Below, piece by piece: positions 53,698 to 64,000 of a stretch of DNA of 64,000 bases. A program made the position numbers and the translations under genes. The DNA is taken from positions 30,766,501 to 30,830,500 of the forward strand of contig NC_088106.1 in NCBI RefSeq assembly GCF_036370855.1, in the 5' to 3' direction. The DNA comes from Dromaius novaehollandiae. Taxonomy: Eukaryota; Chordata; Aves; Casuariiformes; Dromaiidae. Position 1 is the stretch's first letter. Every line of letters begins with the position of its first letter. Below the pieces are notes generated by a model. That model was not told the DNA's origin. It did no database searches and worked only from the letters and a program-made list of their open reading frames with translations.

Positions 53698-54006
53698 GGC
53701 TTTGTGGAGGAGTCTCCCTCAGCCTCCCCTCCACGCACGCAGCCCCGGGACACACTAGGGGCCAGAGCACGGCCAGCAGTGAGAAGCCATCTCTGCTCAC
53801 CCTCTGGCCCTTCCCATGCTCTGCCTCGGTGCCCTGCTGCCCTCCGGCTCCCGCCCTGCCCGCGCTCAGCCCCGGCTGGCTGCGGGCAGGCCGAGGGGCT
53901 CCAGCCCCCGCAGCCATGCCGGGCAACCCAGCTGCCACACTGCCCCCAGAACAGCTCCAGCCACGGGCCCCACCGCTGGAAGTTCCCTCCCCACAGCAGC
54001 CTGACA
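53698..54006 (-). repeat. Inverted-repeat right arm downstream of B7
   Basis: Copy of 9197-9505, including the 4-bp deletion; the 150-bp segment is absent, as after B2. Confidence 0.7.
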
Positions 54007-54305
54007 GCAGGCTCCAGCCCTCGGCACTGGCTTCAGCTCTTTCTCCCTGGGGCTCTTGCTGCTTGGGACTGCGCCAGGCTTCACGCTGCCTTCACTGGCA
54101 GTCGGGGGCTGATGTCTGTGCACACCTCCGACTTGCTGGGTTAAATGTGCCCCCTGTCTTGAGGAAGGGAACAAAGAGGGTGCAGGCAAGGACATGCCCG
54201 CGCCTTGTCTGCACTCCTAGGCCTCCATGGCCTGCAGCAGCCTCACCTGGGGCCTCCCCCACACCCTGCCCACGGGCCCCGGAGCCCAGTTCAGCTTACC
54301 CCGGG

Positions 54306-54663
54306 AGCATCTCTCCTCTGAGGACAGGCTGAGGGAGCTGCCACTGTTGAGGGAGAGGCTAAAGAGGACGGGGCCAGGCTCTTTGCAGTGGCCCAGGCAC
54401 AGGACGAGAGGCAGCAGGCACCAACACAAACATAGGCACTTCCGTCTGACCATGAGGAAAGCCTTTCTCACTGTGAGGGCAACTGAGCTCTGGTTGCCCA
54501 CAGAGCTTGGGGAGTCTCCAGCCTTGGAGCTATTCAAATGCCACCTCGACAGCTCCCGGGGCAATGTGCTCTAGGTGACCCTGCTTGAGCACGGAGGTGG
54601 CACTCCATGACCTCCACAGGTGCCTTCCAACCTCAACCGTTCTCTGACCCCGTGATTGTGAAA
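54306..54663 (+). mobile_element. CR1 LINE 3' fragment, sense, upstream of A7
   Basis: Copy of 3715-4072. Confidence 0.85.
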
Positions 54664-54665
54664 AT

Positions 54666-55402
54666 AGTGCCCCAACTCCTCAATGCCGCACATGCGTTTT
54701 ATGGCCCAGGCTTTGTGGGGGTGGGTGGAGGAAAGGCAGGGAAGGCGTTCCTGTTCTCCTGGGCAGAAAACATTGTGCGGTTCACCAACACAACTCTGGC
54801 TGAATTTGGTCACCCTGACGGTTGGCAGCATCCAGCTTGAACTCCACTGAAAGAGGAGAAGAGGAGAAATAACTCGGCAAGTCTGAGCTTTGCACTAACA
54901 TCCAGCCTCCGACTGCCAGTGCAGCCAAGGCAAAGCCGGGCACAGCCCCAAGCAGCAACAGCCCCACGCGGAAAGAGCCCAAGCACACGCCGAGGGCTGA
55001 AGCCTGCTCTCCAAGGGACTTTGCAAGCCCAGGGCTGCTCCTGCAGCCTGGGCGTCTTTGGGGTGTGGCCCCGAGAGCCCTGTGACGTCACCAGAGAGTT
55101 CCTGTGACTCCCGTGACATCACCGCTTGGAGGCAGCCGCACAGTGGGGACCCCCGCACTTAGCCCCAAGCTCCGCGCTGGGTGGCACGCGAGGCGTCCAG
55201 GGCCCAGCAGGGTCACGGCTTTGCGTTTGGGGCTTTGCTCTGCGGCCAGCAGCAGCTCTGCCTGGCTGACTCGGGGGCTGTGGACCCCGCGCGGCTGCTG
55301 TCCCGCGGCCGGGGGCGCCCAGAGGGTGCCAAGAGCGTTGGGGAGCCCTGAAGGCTCACGGGGTGTTCCCTGTTGTGCACGGACTGACGTCTGCAGGTGA
55401 GC
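54666..55402 (+). promoter_or_regulatory. A7 promoter region with full CRE palindrome
   Basis: TGACGTCA at 55083-55090; leader donor GT at 55397. Confidence 0.55.
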
Positions 55403-55823
55403 TGTGCTGCTGCAAGGCAGGCAGGCAGCGTGGGCGGCAGTGGCGGGTGTGGGCACTGCTTGGGTCCGCCTTGATGCAGCGCTTCAGGGTGAGGCTGGGG
55501 GAGAAGAAGTCCCCCTCACCCCGTAGCCCGTAGCCCACCTGGTGCCTTTTCCCCAGCCTTCCTTGCCCTCGCTGGCTGGCAACGCCCTTCCCCCAGGACC
55601 TCCCCTGCTCCAGGGGAAGCATTGCTGGGCAAAGCCAGAGCCGGAGGGGAGTCTTTTAGGGGGGCCTTTACACTGCCTCGCAAATGGGGCTTCTGCTGCT
55701 TCCTTGCAGCCTTCAAGAAGCCTGGGCAGCTCTTTGGCTCTCCACCTCCACAGCTTTCCTGCTTTCTCCTCCCTTTGTCTCCAGGAAAGGTCCCGAGCTC
55801 CAGGTCTCTTTCCTTTGTAGAAC

Positions 55824-56948
55824 ATGACAGCAGAAGAAGACTTTCCAGGCGGCAGCGGCAGCGCCAGCTCTTCCTCTGGTGCCAGCACCAGCCGGCTGCC
55901 TCAGGCAACACCACCGGATGCCTCTGAAGACCTGCTGTGCACCATCTGCCTGGACACAGTGGACAACGCCGCCTACGTCGCCTTCTGCATGCACAGGTTC
56001 TGCTTTGGCTGTATCCGGCAGTGGTCAGCCACCAGAGCCCAGTGCCCGCTCTGCCAGCGGCCCTTCAGCTCCATCCTCCACACCGTGCGAGCTGACGACG
56101 ACTTCCAGGAGTACCACGTGCAGCGCTCCGACAGCAGCTCATCCCATGGCTGGCGAGGAGGGAGATCGGGTTCCCGCTCTGCGGCAAGGAGGCGGCACCG
56201 CTCGTCAGTGCCCCGGCACAGCAGCTCCTCCTCCAGCAGCTCCTCCTCCAGCAGCGATGGTGGCCACGCTGGGTCCCCCGAGAGGGCCCGAAGCAGGTCT
56301 CCAAGGCATGATCACCATGGCCACAACTGGCTTCAGCATGTAGCGAGGGGCTACGACTTCCCCAGGAGGAGCAGGCTGCGACAGAGCGGGGCTCAGGCTG
56401 CTGCTCCTGCCAGCCCTTGGGAAAGATCCCGAGCCGGGGGCCAATTGCGGCGCAGGTCACGCAGCACTGGTGGCAGCAGGAGATGGGAAGCAGCTGCTGC
56501 AGGCTGGCACCAGCATGCCTCCCCGTCGTGGGGCCACCAGGTCCCCGGGCAGGAGGACGCTCCCGGGCCCTCCTACGCCAGCTCTGCTCAGGCTCCTGTG
56601 CCAACAGCTTCTCACAGGCAAACCTCCGAGAGCTCTGCCCAGGAGCCAGCCAGCTCTGCCCCCGCAGCGCACACCCTGCCCCCGGCACGGGGCCAAGCAC
56701 GGCAGGAGCAGCAAAGGGGCCGCAGCAGCAGAAGGCAGCGCAGAAGACGCGTGGAGCCTTCGCCTGCCCGGGAGAGCCACCGCAGCAGGTCCCCCAGGCG
56801 AGGCGATGAGCAGGTGCCCTCGGGGAGCACCGAGCGCCGTCAACGGGGACAAGTGCACGAGAGATGGGATTACTCCAGGGAAAGGCACGGAGCAAGGCGC
56901 TCATCCCGGTGGAGGTCCCGCAGCCGGCCCAGGCGCAGGGGCTGGTAG
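55824..56948 (+). CDS. TOPORS-like: Long Topors-like RING E3 ligase A7 (374 aa)
   Basis: A 374-residue protein with an intact RING (C39 to C77). It keeps the first RS repeat and is close to A2, sharing QSGAQ, with one private change, SSVPRHSS for SSAPRHSS. Block B7-A7-X-C3 matches block B2-A2-X-C1 at a constant offset of about 44.5 kb, so A7 is the array-level duplicate of A2. Acceptor AG at 55819-55820. Confidence 0.8.
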   Translation: MTAEEDFPGGSGSASSSSGASTSRLPQATPPDASEDLLCTICLDTVDNAAYVAFCMHRFCFGCIRQWSATRAQCPLCQRPFSSILHTVRADDDFQEYHVQRSDSSSSHGWRGGRSGSRSAARRRHRSSVPRHSSSSSSSSSSSSDGGHAGSPERARSRSPRHDHHGHNWLQHVARGYDFPRRSRLRQSGAQAAAPASPWERSRAGGQLRRRSRSTGGSRRWEAAAAGWHQHASPSWGHQVPGQEDAPGPSYASSAQAPVPTASHRQTSESSAQEPASSAPAAHTLPPARGQARQEQQRGRSSRRQRRRRVEPSPARESHRSRSPRRGDEQVPSGSTERRQRGQVHERWDYSRERHGARRSSRWRSRSRPRRRGW

Positions 56949-57040
56949 CACACCGTGCAAAAGGAGCAACCCCAAAGCTTGCCCCTTGCCAGCACACTTC
57001 AGGGCACTGCAGTGAGCCCTGGGAAAGAAAAGGATCCTTC

Positions 57041-57381
57041 ATGCCCCTACCAGTAAACAGGGTTTTCCTTGAGCTTCAGAGGAATTGCTTGTGTTCCATC
57101 ATGCGCCCCTTGCCTCTTGTGCTGTCCCTGGGCACCGCTAGGAAGAGTCTGGCCCCGTCTTCCTAACCCCCCAGCCCCCAGCAGGGATTTCTGCACCTGG
57201 AGAAGATCCCCCTGAGCCTCCTCTTCTCCAGCCTGGACTCTCCCAGCTCCCTCAGCCTCTTCTCGGGCAACCGAGGCTCCAGGCCCTTCATCAGCTGCGT
57301 GGCCCTTGGCTGGACTCGCTCCCGTTCGACCATGTCCCCCTTGTCCTGGGAGCCTAGAACTGCTCCTAGGACTCCTGTCAT
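57041..57381 (-). mobile_element. CR1 LINE 3' fragment, antisense, downstream of A7
   Basis: Copy of 205-545. Confidence 0.7.
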
Positions 57382-57535
57382 GGTCTCCCCAGTACTGTCG
57401 GGGCAGGTGCTGCCAGGGGGACTCCAGCACATCAGCCCCCTCCCAAGCTGGCCCTGGGTGCCTCCCCCTACCCCGGGCCCCGGGGTTTCTTGAGCAGGGA
57501 GAGGGCAGTGGGGCCTGGTGCTGAGAGCGTGGGGG

Positions 57536-57855
57536 GACAACCGTGGGGAACTGAGCTGCTGTGGGGTGGGGCGGGGAGGCCGTGGGGCCCGTGGCTGGAG
57601 CCATTCCGGGGGCAGTGCGGCAGCTGGGTTGTCCAGCATGGCTGCGGGGGCTGGAGCCCCTCGGCCTGCCCGCAGCCAGCCGGGGCTGAGCGCGGGCAGG
57701 GCGGGAGCCGGAGGGCAGCAGGGCACCGAGGCAGAGCATGGGAAGGGCCAGAGGGTGAGCAGAGATGGCTTCTCACTGCTGGCCGTGCTCTGGCCCCAGG
57801 TGTGTCCCGGGGCTGCGTGCGTGGAGGGGAGGCTGAGGGAGACTCCTCCACAAAG
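57536..57855 (+). repeat. Inverted-repeat arm preceding third block X
   Basis: Copy of 700-1019. Block X begins near 58066; bases 58066-58288 are not recognised. Confidence 0.7.
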
Positions 57856-58288
57856 CCTCTTACAGCCTCTCCTGGGCAAAGAGCCACTGGCAGCGTTTGG
57901 GGAAAGCCCCCGGCCCTCTGCGGGCTCTGCACCCTCGCTGGGGCCACCCAGGCAGCCGCGCTGCCCCAAGGGTGCAGGGGCATTTGAGGCAGGAGCTCCC
58001 GTGTCCCTGCAGGGCACACTGGGGACGAAGCCTCGGGAAGGGTCGCTCCCCACCTCTTTCTTGTGGCAGAGCTCCGATCCCGTCGTGGAGCGGCTGCAAA
58101 GGGAGCTGGGGAGATGGCGGCTCATCTCAGCCCTCTCCAGTGCTGGCCGGGGCGGTTTCCTGGGGCTAAAATCCCAACTGCAGCAGGGACACTCGCGGCA
58201 ATGGAGAGACCCTGGAAGATGCTTGACCTGGGAAGTGAAGAGGTACTTGAAGGAGCAAATTATCACCACACCTTCTGCATGTTGGGCT

Positions 58289-58340
58289 GTATGCATATAT
58301 ATACACAGACACATGCATGGGTAGATATGTAGATGTTTAC

Positions 58341-58374
<34 letters not shown>

Positions 58375-58427
58375 GCGTGTATATACATACATACATACAC
58401 ACACGTATATATATATATATGTACACG
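58289..58427 (+). repeat. TG/TA/CATA microsatellite, third copy
   Basis: Copy of 13788-13928, two bases shorter (ACACAGAC for ACACATAGAC). Confidence 0.9.
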
Positions 58428-58893
58428 CACCCTCCTGCCCCCTGGGAACAGGGTGCGGCCTCAGCCCGATGCTGCATGTCGCCCGTCCATCCCCGGTGCT
58501 GGGAGCGCTTCACCTGCGGCGGGTCAGAGCCGCGGTCGGCAGCACGGCAGCAGTGAGGGCTGTGCCGCAAAGGGCTGGAGAACCCGTGTTTCAGCGAGGC
58601 CAGGCCGTGCCGCGCCGTACCACACCACGCAGTGCAGTGCCGGGGGCAGACTTTTGGCGGCTGTTACGCCAAGTGGTGGTTCAGCTGTCCCGATGAACTG
58701 GGGCCGGTTCAGTTTGGGCCCTGTGCAAAACTGCCACGTGCCCCGGAGACCGGGGAACTCAGGACACACCACCTCCAGGCCCCTGCCCTGTCAAGAGGTA
58801 TTATTCACCTCGACTCCCAGATCCCCAGCCCCAGGCAACAGCCAGCCCTTGCTGCAGCACAACGCTACACACCACTCAGGCTCTCCTTGAGGA
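58428..58893 (+). other. Block X spacer, third copy
   Basis: Copy of 13929-14394; no gene recognised. Confidence 0.4.
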
Positions 58894-59119
58894 CTGCGAA
58901 GGCCGTGGAGCAAATCATCGTGGCCACCAGCTGCAAACATATGAAGGAGCACAAGCCGTTTGGGAGTAGTCAGCATGGGGTTAGCATGGGGAAATCCGGC
59001 CTGACCACCCTGATAGCCTTCTGTCGTGGGATGCCTGGCTGGGTGGAGGAAGGGAGAGCAGTGGGTGTTGTTGGGTGTTGTTTCCCTTGAATTCAGCCTG
59101 GCTTTTGGTGCCTCCATGG
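58894..59119 (+). mobile_element. CR1 reverse-transcriptase fragment, sense, third copy
   Basis: Copy of 14395-14620. Confidence 0.8.
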
Positions 59120-59138
59120 CCAGCAGTCTGCTGTTTAC

Positions 59139-59983
59139 CTCAATGGGACCACCTCGATGTTGGGTGGCGCTGCCGGTCGCTCCGGATGCCCAGGGGCCTG
59201 GGGGGAGGCCCTCGAGCGCCGCCCCTCCGTCGCGGGCCCAGCCGGGCACGGAGAGCAGCGAGTGCTCGTGTCTGTGAGGCGGCTGCCCCTGCGGGACGAG
59301 AGCTGGGGGGTCACGGCGGGGCCCAGCTCCCCCCACCGTGCTGCCTGCGCCCGGGGCCACCGCCTCTCCCTCGCGCCACGGCCTGGTCTCCTCATGGCCC
59401 CCGGTGAGCCCCGTGTGCCCCCCAAGGCCTGCTCGTCCCCCCGGAGCCTTCCATGGCCTGCTTGTCCCCCCAACCGCCCCCCAAGGCCCGCTGCCCCCCA
59501 CAAGGCCTCCTCGCCCCCCCCCTCGCCTTCCCCAACGGCCCGGCCCCACCCGCCGCGTCCCGGACCGGCCCCCGGCGCGGCGCGGCGCGGCGCCACCCGG
59601 CGCCACCCAGCAGTTGAGGCGGCGGACGCCATCGAGGGCGGCGGCCTCGGCGCGGCCCAGCACGGCCGCCCGCGTCAGCCTCAGGGCGCCGCCGCCGAAC
59701 CGCCGCCGTCGCCGTCGCCAGGGCCGCGGCCGCCGTCGCCAGGGCCGCCGTCGCCAGGGCCGCCGTCGCCGCTGCCGTCGCCAGGGCCGCGGCGGCCGCG
59801 CTCCGCCCCCGGGCCGGGCCGGGCCGGGCCGGGGCGGCCCCGAGCCGCCTGCAGCGGCGCCGCGCCGGGCGCCCTCGGCCTTCCCGTCCCGCTCTCCGGC
59901 CTCAGCGCCTCCCCGGGGCCGTGCGGGAGTCTCGGGGGCTCCGGGTCGCTTGTGCTGAACTCGGGAGATCGTCGTGTGCCAAG
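59139..59983 (+). promoter_or_regulatory. CpG island, third copy
   Basis: Copy of 14640-15484 with the longer tandem repeat; ends at donor AAG|GTGAGA (GT at 59984). Confidence 0.55.
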
Positions 59984-59988
59984 GTGAG

Positions 59989-61421
59989 AGTTGGTTAGAG
60001 CCAAGAGGTTAGAGCAAAGCTGAGAATAGAGAGATACGTATCAGAGCTCCGCGGTTCAATCACGGGTGCCCGGGACGAGGACGGCTCTCGCCCTTCCCTT
60101 GAGGGCCACCCCTTGGGTAGAGCCTGCCCAGTTTCCCCAACAGCGGGCGCCCGGCACAGCGACGGCTCCCGCCCCTTACGGGCCCCCTTTCGGTCTGATT
60201 CCCCGGCTTCTCCTCACCACGCTGGTGACATCCAGGGCGTCCCCGCTGCCAGGTGGGTCCTGGGGTCCACAGGGCCGCTGACCGTGGGCCCGAGCCCCCA
60301 CCGAGCCCCCACCAAGCACGTGTGCCTTGGTCCCTGTTACACCCGGGCCGAGCAACGCCAGCCCACGGCCGTAGCAAGGCCGCGGGCTCCAGTCGGGACC
60401 AGCGTGCGCATCAGCAGGTGACTGGTGCTCAGCCCACACGCTGCGCAGCGGGAAGCAACACGCCCATTAGCAGGTGGCTGTGCCGGCAATGGCTCCACAG
60501 CGCCGAGATGTCCGTGCTGTGGGTCTGCGGTGTCGCTTCTCCCTGGTCTGCACTTGTCAATCACGGGTTCGTTACAGGGTGTGCCAGCAGGCTGCTGCAA
60601 CCCCACAGCGTGGCGGCCCAGCCTTGGTGCACCCGGGCTTCCTTAACTCTTGGGAAGCACCCCAGAGCAAGCCCCTCTACAGCCTTGGCGGCTGTTACGC
60701 CAAGTGGTGGTCCACAACTGCTCTCGGGTCCTTCGGCTCCTGTGGCAGGGGCAGCTGGGAAGGAGCTTTCAGCGCTTGTGTCTGTCAGGGCAGAAATGTC
60801 TGAGCCTGCGGATGGCTGTGCCCGTCGCTGGGGCTCCCCGACCACCCGCGGCTCCCCAGGGCTTGGTCTCAGGGGCACCGCTGTGCTTGCTGCACAAGGC
60901 TGGCTCTGTTTGTTAGCGATCTCGGTGTGGTGCTCAGCATGCAGCTGGGTCCCCTGCTGCTGCCTTCTGGGTGCTGCCAGGCAGGTCGTTCTGGGGAGCC
61001 GCTGGCATCCTTGGCCCCTCCACGGCAGACAGCCAGGTCCCCGCCAGCGTCTGTCAGGTGGCAGTTGGCAGGGCTGCAGCCTGACCGGGGAGCTGAGGCG
61101 CCGGCGAGAGCCGTCTTGGTCGTGCCCCAGGTCTGCTCTCATTCACCCACAAACCGCTCTTCTTCTTCAGCACAGGCACCGCTGTGTGCTTGCGAGGGAG
61201 CGTGAGGCGCCCCCGGCGAGGAGCCCAGCCCGCCGATGCGGGCAGCACGGGAGGATGCAGGCGACGGGAGGAGCTGTCGCGCAGGATGTTCCCCGTTGTG
61301 CACGGACTGACGTGTGCAGGTGAGCTGTGCTGCTGCAAGGCAGGCAGGCAGGCAGTGTGGACAGCAGTGGCGGGTGTGGGCACTGCTTGGGTCTGCCTCG
61401 ATGCAACGCTTCAGGGTGAGT
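59989..61421 (+). other. C3 leader region
   Basis: Copy of 15490-16918. Hairpin at 60684-60704; first donor GT at 61320. One extra GGCA unit in the tract near 61340. Confidence 0.45.
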
Positions 61422-61611
61422 GAGGATGGGGGAGAAGAAGAAGACACGAGGGGGACCCCTTTCCCCACGCAGACCAGAGGCCAGGCCTCAGCTGTCGTCC
61501 CTGCCTGGTTCCTCATCACGCCCTAGCCCACCCATTCCCTCTTTCTGCTTTCTCCTCCTTTCGTTGCCAGGACAGCTCACACAAGCTCTCTGTCTCTTTC
61601 CTTTCTAGCAC

Positions 61612-61866
61612 ATGATGTCTTCAGAAGAGGACTTTCCAGAGGATGCCAGCTTTTCCTCCGGCATCAGCACCAGCCGGCTGCAGCAGGAAATGCCGCCAGA
61701 TGCCTCCAAAGACCTGCGGTGCTCCATCTGCCTCAACACACTTGACGACACCGCCTACATCACCGTCTGCATGCACCGGTTCTGCTACGGCTGCATCCGG
61801 CAGATATGCAGGCGACGGGAGGAGCTGTCGGGTGAGTGCCCCCCAGCAGCGAGGGAGCAAAGCTAA
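61612..61866 (+). pseudogene. Truncated Topors-like gene C3, with B-type patch
   Basis: An 84-codon frame like C1 and C2, with the same leader-derived ending and no CPLC pair. Here residues 59-64 read CYGCIRQ, as in B genes, where C1 and C2 have CFSCIWQ. The third RING Cys remains (VCMHRFC). The change is a short block of linked substitutions at about 61786-61800, which suggests gene conversion from a B gene. The donor after the fusion is at 61832. Bases 61867-62215 hold nothing else recognised. Confidence 0.55.
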
Positions 61867-62215
61867 AGCCCGAGGTGGCACGGGGGGGCCTGAGCAGCCT
61901 GCTCCCAGGGCCTCGGCTGTGCCTGCGGTGTGCGCAGCAGGGGGTCCCCCAGCGGTGCCTTCCTCCTTCTGGAGGCATGGTGGCCCTGGGAGCATCTGCA
62001 AAGCCCCAGGTCCAAGGTGGTTGGAGGGGGGCTGTTTCTGGGGCTGTGCAATGGGTGCAGGTGCTGCGCTGCAGAGGCAGCAGCTGGCGCATGCTCCACC
62101 CACAGGAAAGGCCCGTGCGCTCAAAGAAGCAGGAGCGCAGTTACAGCTGAGCTCCGGGGTGGGCCAGCCTCAGGGACATCCCCTCTGCTGTCCCTCTGCC
62201 CGGAGATGCTTTGGC

Positions 62216-63413
62216 AAACCACAGGATCACCGAATCACCAAAGAATGGTTGGGGTTGGAAGGGACCTCCGGAGAGCCTCTAGTCCAGCCTCCCTGCTCAA
62301 GCAGGGTCCCCTAGAGCAGCTTAGCCAGCACCCTGTCCAGGTGCCTTTGCAATAGCTCCAAGGATGGAGCCTCCACAACGTCTCTGGGCAACCTCTTGCA
62401 GTGCTCTGGCACCCTCACACGAGGAAAGTTGTTCCTTCTGTTCAGACGCAACTTCCTGTGTTTCGCTTGGTGCCCGCTGCCTCTCGTCCTGTCCCTGGGC
62501 ACCACTGAAGAGAGCCTGCCACCATCCTCTTTACACCCTCCCCTCAGTTATTTATCGGCATCGATTAGATTCCCCCATCAGTCTTCGCTCCTCCAGGCTC
62601 CACAGGCCCAGCTCTCCCAGCCTTTCCTCACAGCAGAGATGCTCCAGTCCCTTCCTCCTCTTCGGAGCCCTTTGCTCCACTGGCTCCACATCTGTCTTGT
62701 ACTGCGGAGCTCCGAACTGGACACAGTACGCCAGGGCTGGCCTCAGCAGGGTGGCTGAGGAGAGCACATCACCTGCCTGGACCTGCTGGCAAGGCTCTGC
62801 TCTTCCTAATGCAGCCCAGGATGCCATTGACTGCCCTTGCCGCAAGGGCCCATTGCTGGCTCATGGTCCACTTGTTGCCCCCCAGGACTCCCAGGTCCTG
62901 CTCGGCAGAGCTGCTTCCCAGCAGGTCGGGCCCAGCATGTCCTGCTGCCTGCGCTTAGTCCTCCCCAGGAGCAGGACTCTTCTGCGCTTCCCTTGAGTGA
63001 ACTTCAGCAGGGTCCTCTCTGCCCATTTCTCCACACGGGCGAGGTCCCTCTCAATGGCAGCACAGGCCTCTGCTGCATCAGCCACTCCTCCCAGCTTTGC
63101 CCAACCAGCAAACTTGCTGAGGGTACACTCTGTCCCTTCGTCCAGGGCACTGATGAACAAGTTGAACAGCATGGCACCCAGCAGTGACCCCTGGGGTACA
63201 CCGTGCGCTACAGGCCTCCAGCTAGACTTTGCGCCATGGATCCCAACCCTCTGAGCTCTGCCACTCAGCCAGTTTTCAAGCCACCTCACTGTCTTGCCTG
63301 TGAGCATGGTACAGCAGAAGTGTCAAAAGCCTTCCGGAAGTTGTCAGGAGCAACAGACACCGCTCTTGCCTCGTCGACCAGCACAGTCATTTCACCCCAG
63401 AAGGCCCTCAGGT
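62216..63413 (-). mobile_element. CR1 LINE, 1.2 kb, antisense, third copy
   Basis: Copy of 17713-18910; dead reverse transcriptase frame at 62861-63307 (-). Bases 63414-63977 hold nothing recognised. Confidence 0.9.
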
Positions 63414-63977
63414 GGGAGGGGGCCAGGGCGCTTGGGGCAGGGCACCACAAAGGCCTTGGGCCAAGCATGCTTGCAAGGAGGGAGAAAAGGCAGCGTGGAC
63501 AGGAAAGCCTTGGCAGGACCTGCCGAGTCCTCTGCCTTTTGCCCAGGCCTCTTCCCACGCCCAGGAGGCCAAGGTTGGTGTCAGCCGCAGAGGGGCACAG
63601 GAGCACATGGCTCCCCAGATGGGTCGGACCTGCCAGGAGGAAAACACACAGGCGCTGCCGGAGGTCTCTGTAGCGCAGCCACCGCTGGAGCAGCCCAGGG
63701 AGCCGGGAGCTTCTGGAGATGAGGCCAAGTGCCACCGGGCAGCTCTGAGCCCCCCAGCAGCCCCTGTTTCATCGTGCCCTGCCCCGTCGTTCCCAGGACA
63801 TGGGCCAGGCACCTCCATCAGCAGGCTGTGCCAGGCAATGCTGCTGGAGGCCACTTGAGATCTGTCCTGCCCTCCCCATCTGCACACTTCTGACGTCCCC
63901 TAGGGAGGCTTTGGCTTTTCCCCTCTTGTGTCCAATACACCCGCAGGCACTTGCCGAGTTGTGCTTCTGCACAACAA

Positions 63978-64000
63978 GCAACACACCCCAACTGCTGAAT
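63978..64000 (+). promoter_or_regulatory. Start of an A-like promoter block, cut by window end
   Basis: Matches the first bases of the region at 19475, so another B-type gene with its own promoter is expected just beyond the window. Confidence 0.4.

Noticed and set aside
1..64000. CRISPR arrays, operons, phage or bacterial features
   Set aside because: None present; the repeats are long tandem gene units and LINE fragments typical of a bird genome.

Overview
The window looks like avian nuclear DNA, order undetermined. It is GC-rich and holds several chicken-repeat-1 (CR1) LINE fragments per unit, on both strands, including pieces of the reverse transcriptase. It also has CpG-island sequence and intron-bearing genes with consensus splice signals. 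No bacterial or viral gene organisation was found.

Almost the whole window is one ampliconic array of a Topors-like gene family, with a C3HC4 RING followed by an arginine/serine-rich tail. I count 18 copies or parts of copies, all on the + strand, in three classes. The long class (A0 to A7) encodes 374 or 408 residues with an intact RING; A0 is only a 3' end. The short class (B1 to B7) encodes 253 residues, and in all seven copies the third RING zinc ligand is Tyr instead of Cys. The truncated class (C1 to C3) encodes 84 residues and stops inside the RING.

The order is A0-B1-A1-B2-A2-[X]-C1-[CR1]-B3-A3-B4-A4-B5-A5-B6-A6-[X]-C2-[CR1]-B7-A7-[X]-C3-[CR1]. Two repeat units alternate. A B-A unit of about 6.1 to 6.35 kb is the common one. 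A longer unit of about 12.7 kb also carries block X, a C gene, a CR1 element and a separate promoter for the next B. Block X holds a TG/CA/TA microsatellite, a CR1 fragment, a CpG island and a leader region. A-to-B spacing is about 1.67 kb in short units and about 8.23 kb in long units, so they differ by one block of roughly 6.57 kb.

Each A gene has an upstream CR1 3' fragment (+ strand), a conserved promoter-like region with a cAMP-response-element palindrome in six of seven copies, a leader exon, a short intron, and the whole protein in one exon. A CR1 fragment in opposite orientation lies just downstream. Each B gene ends in a canonical AATAAA followed by a hairpin and lies between ~310-bp inverted arms, except B3 and B7, which have an A-like promoter upstream instead of the near left arm. 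If expressed, A proteins could be nuclear RING E3 ligases; B and C proteins look like degenerate, possibly dominant-negative or decaying relatives. Expression cannot be judged from sequence.
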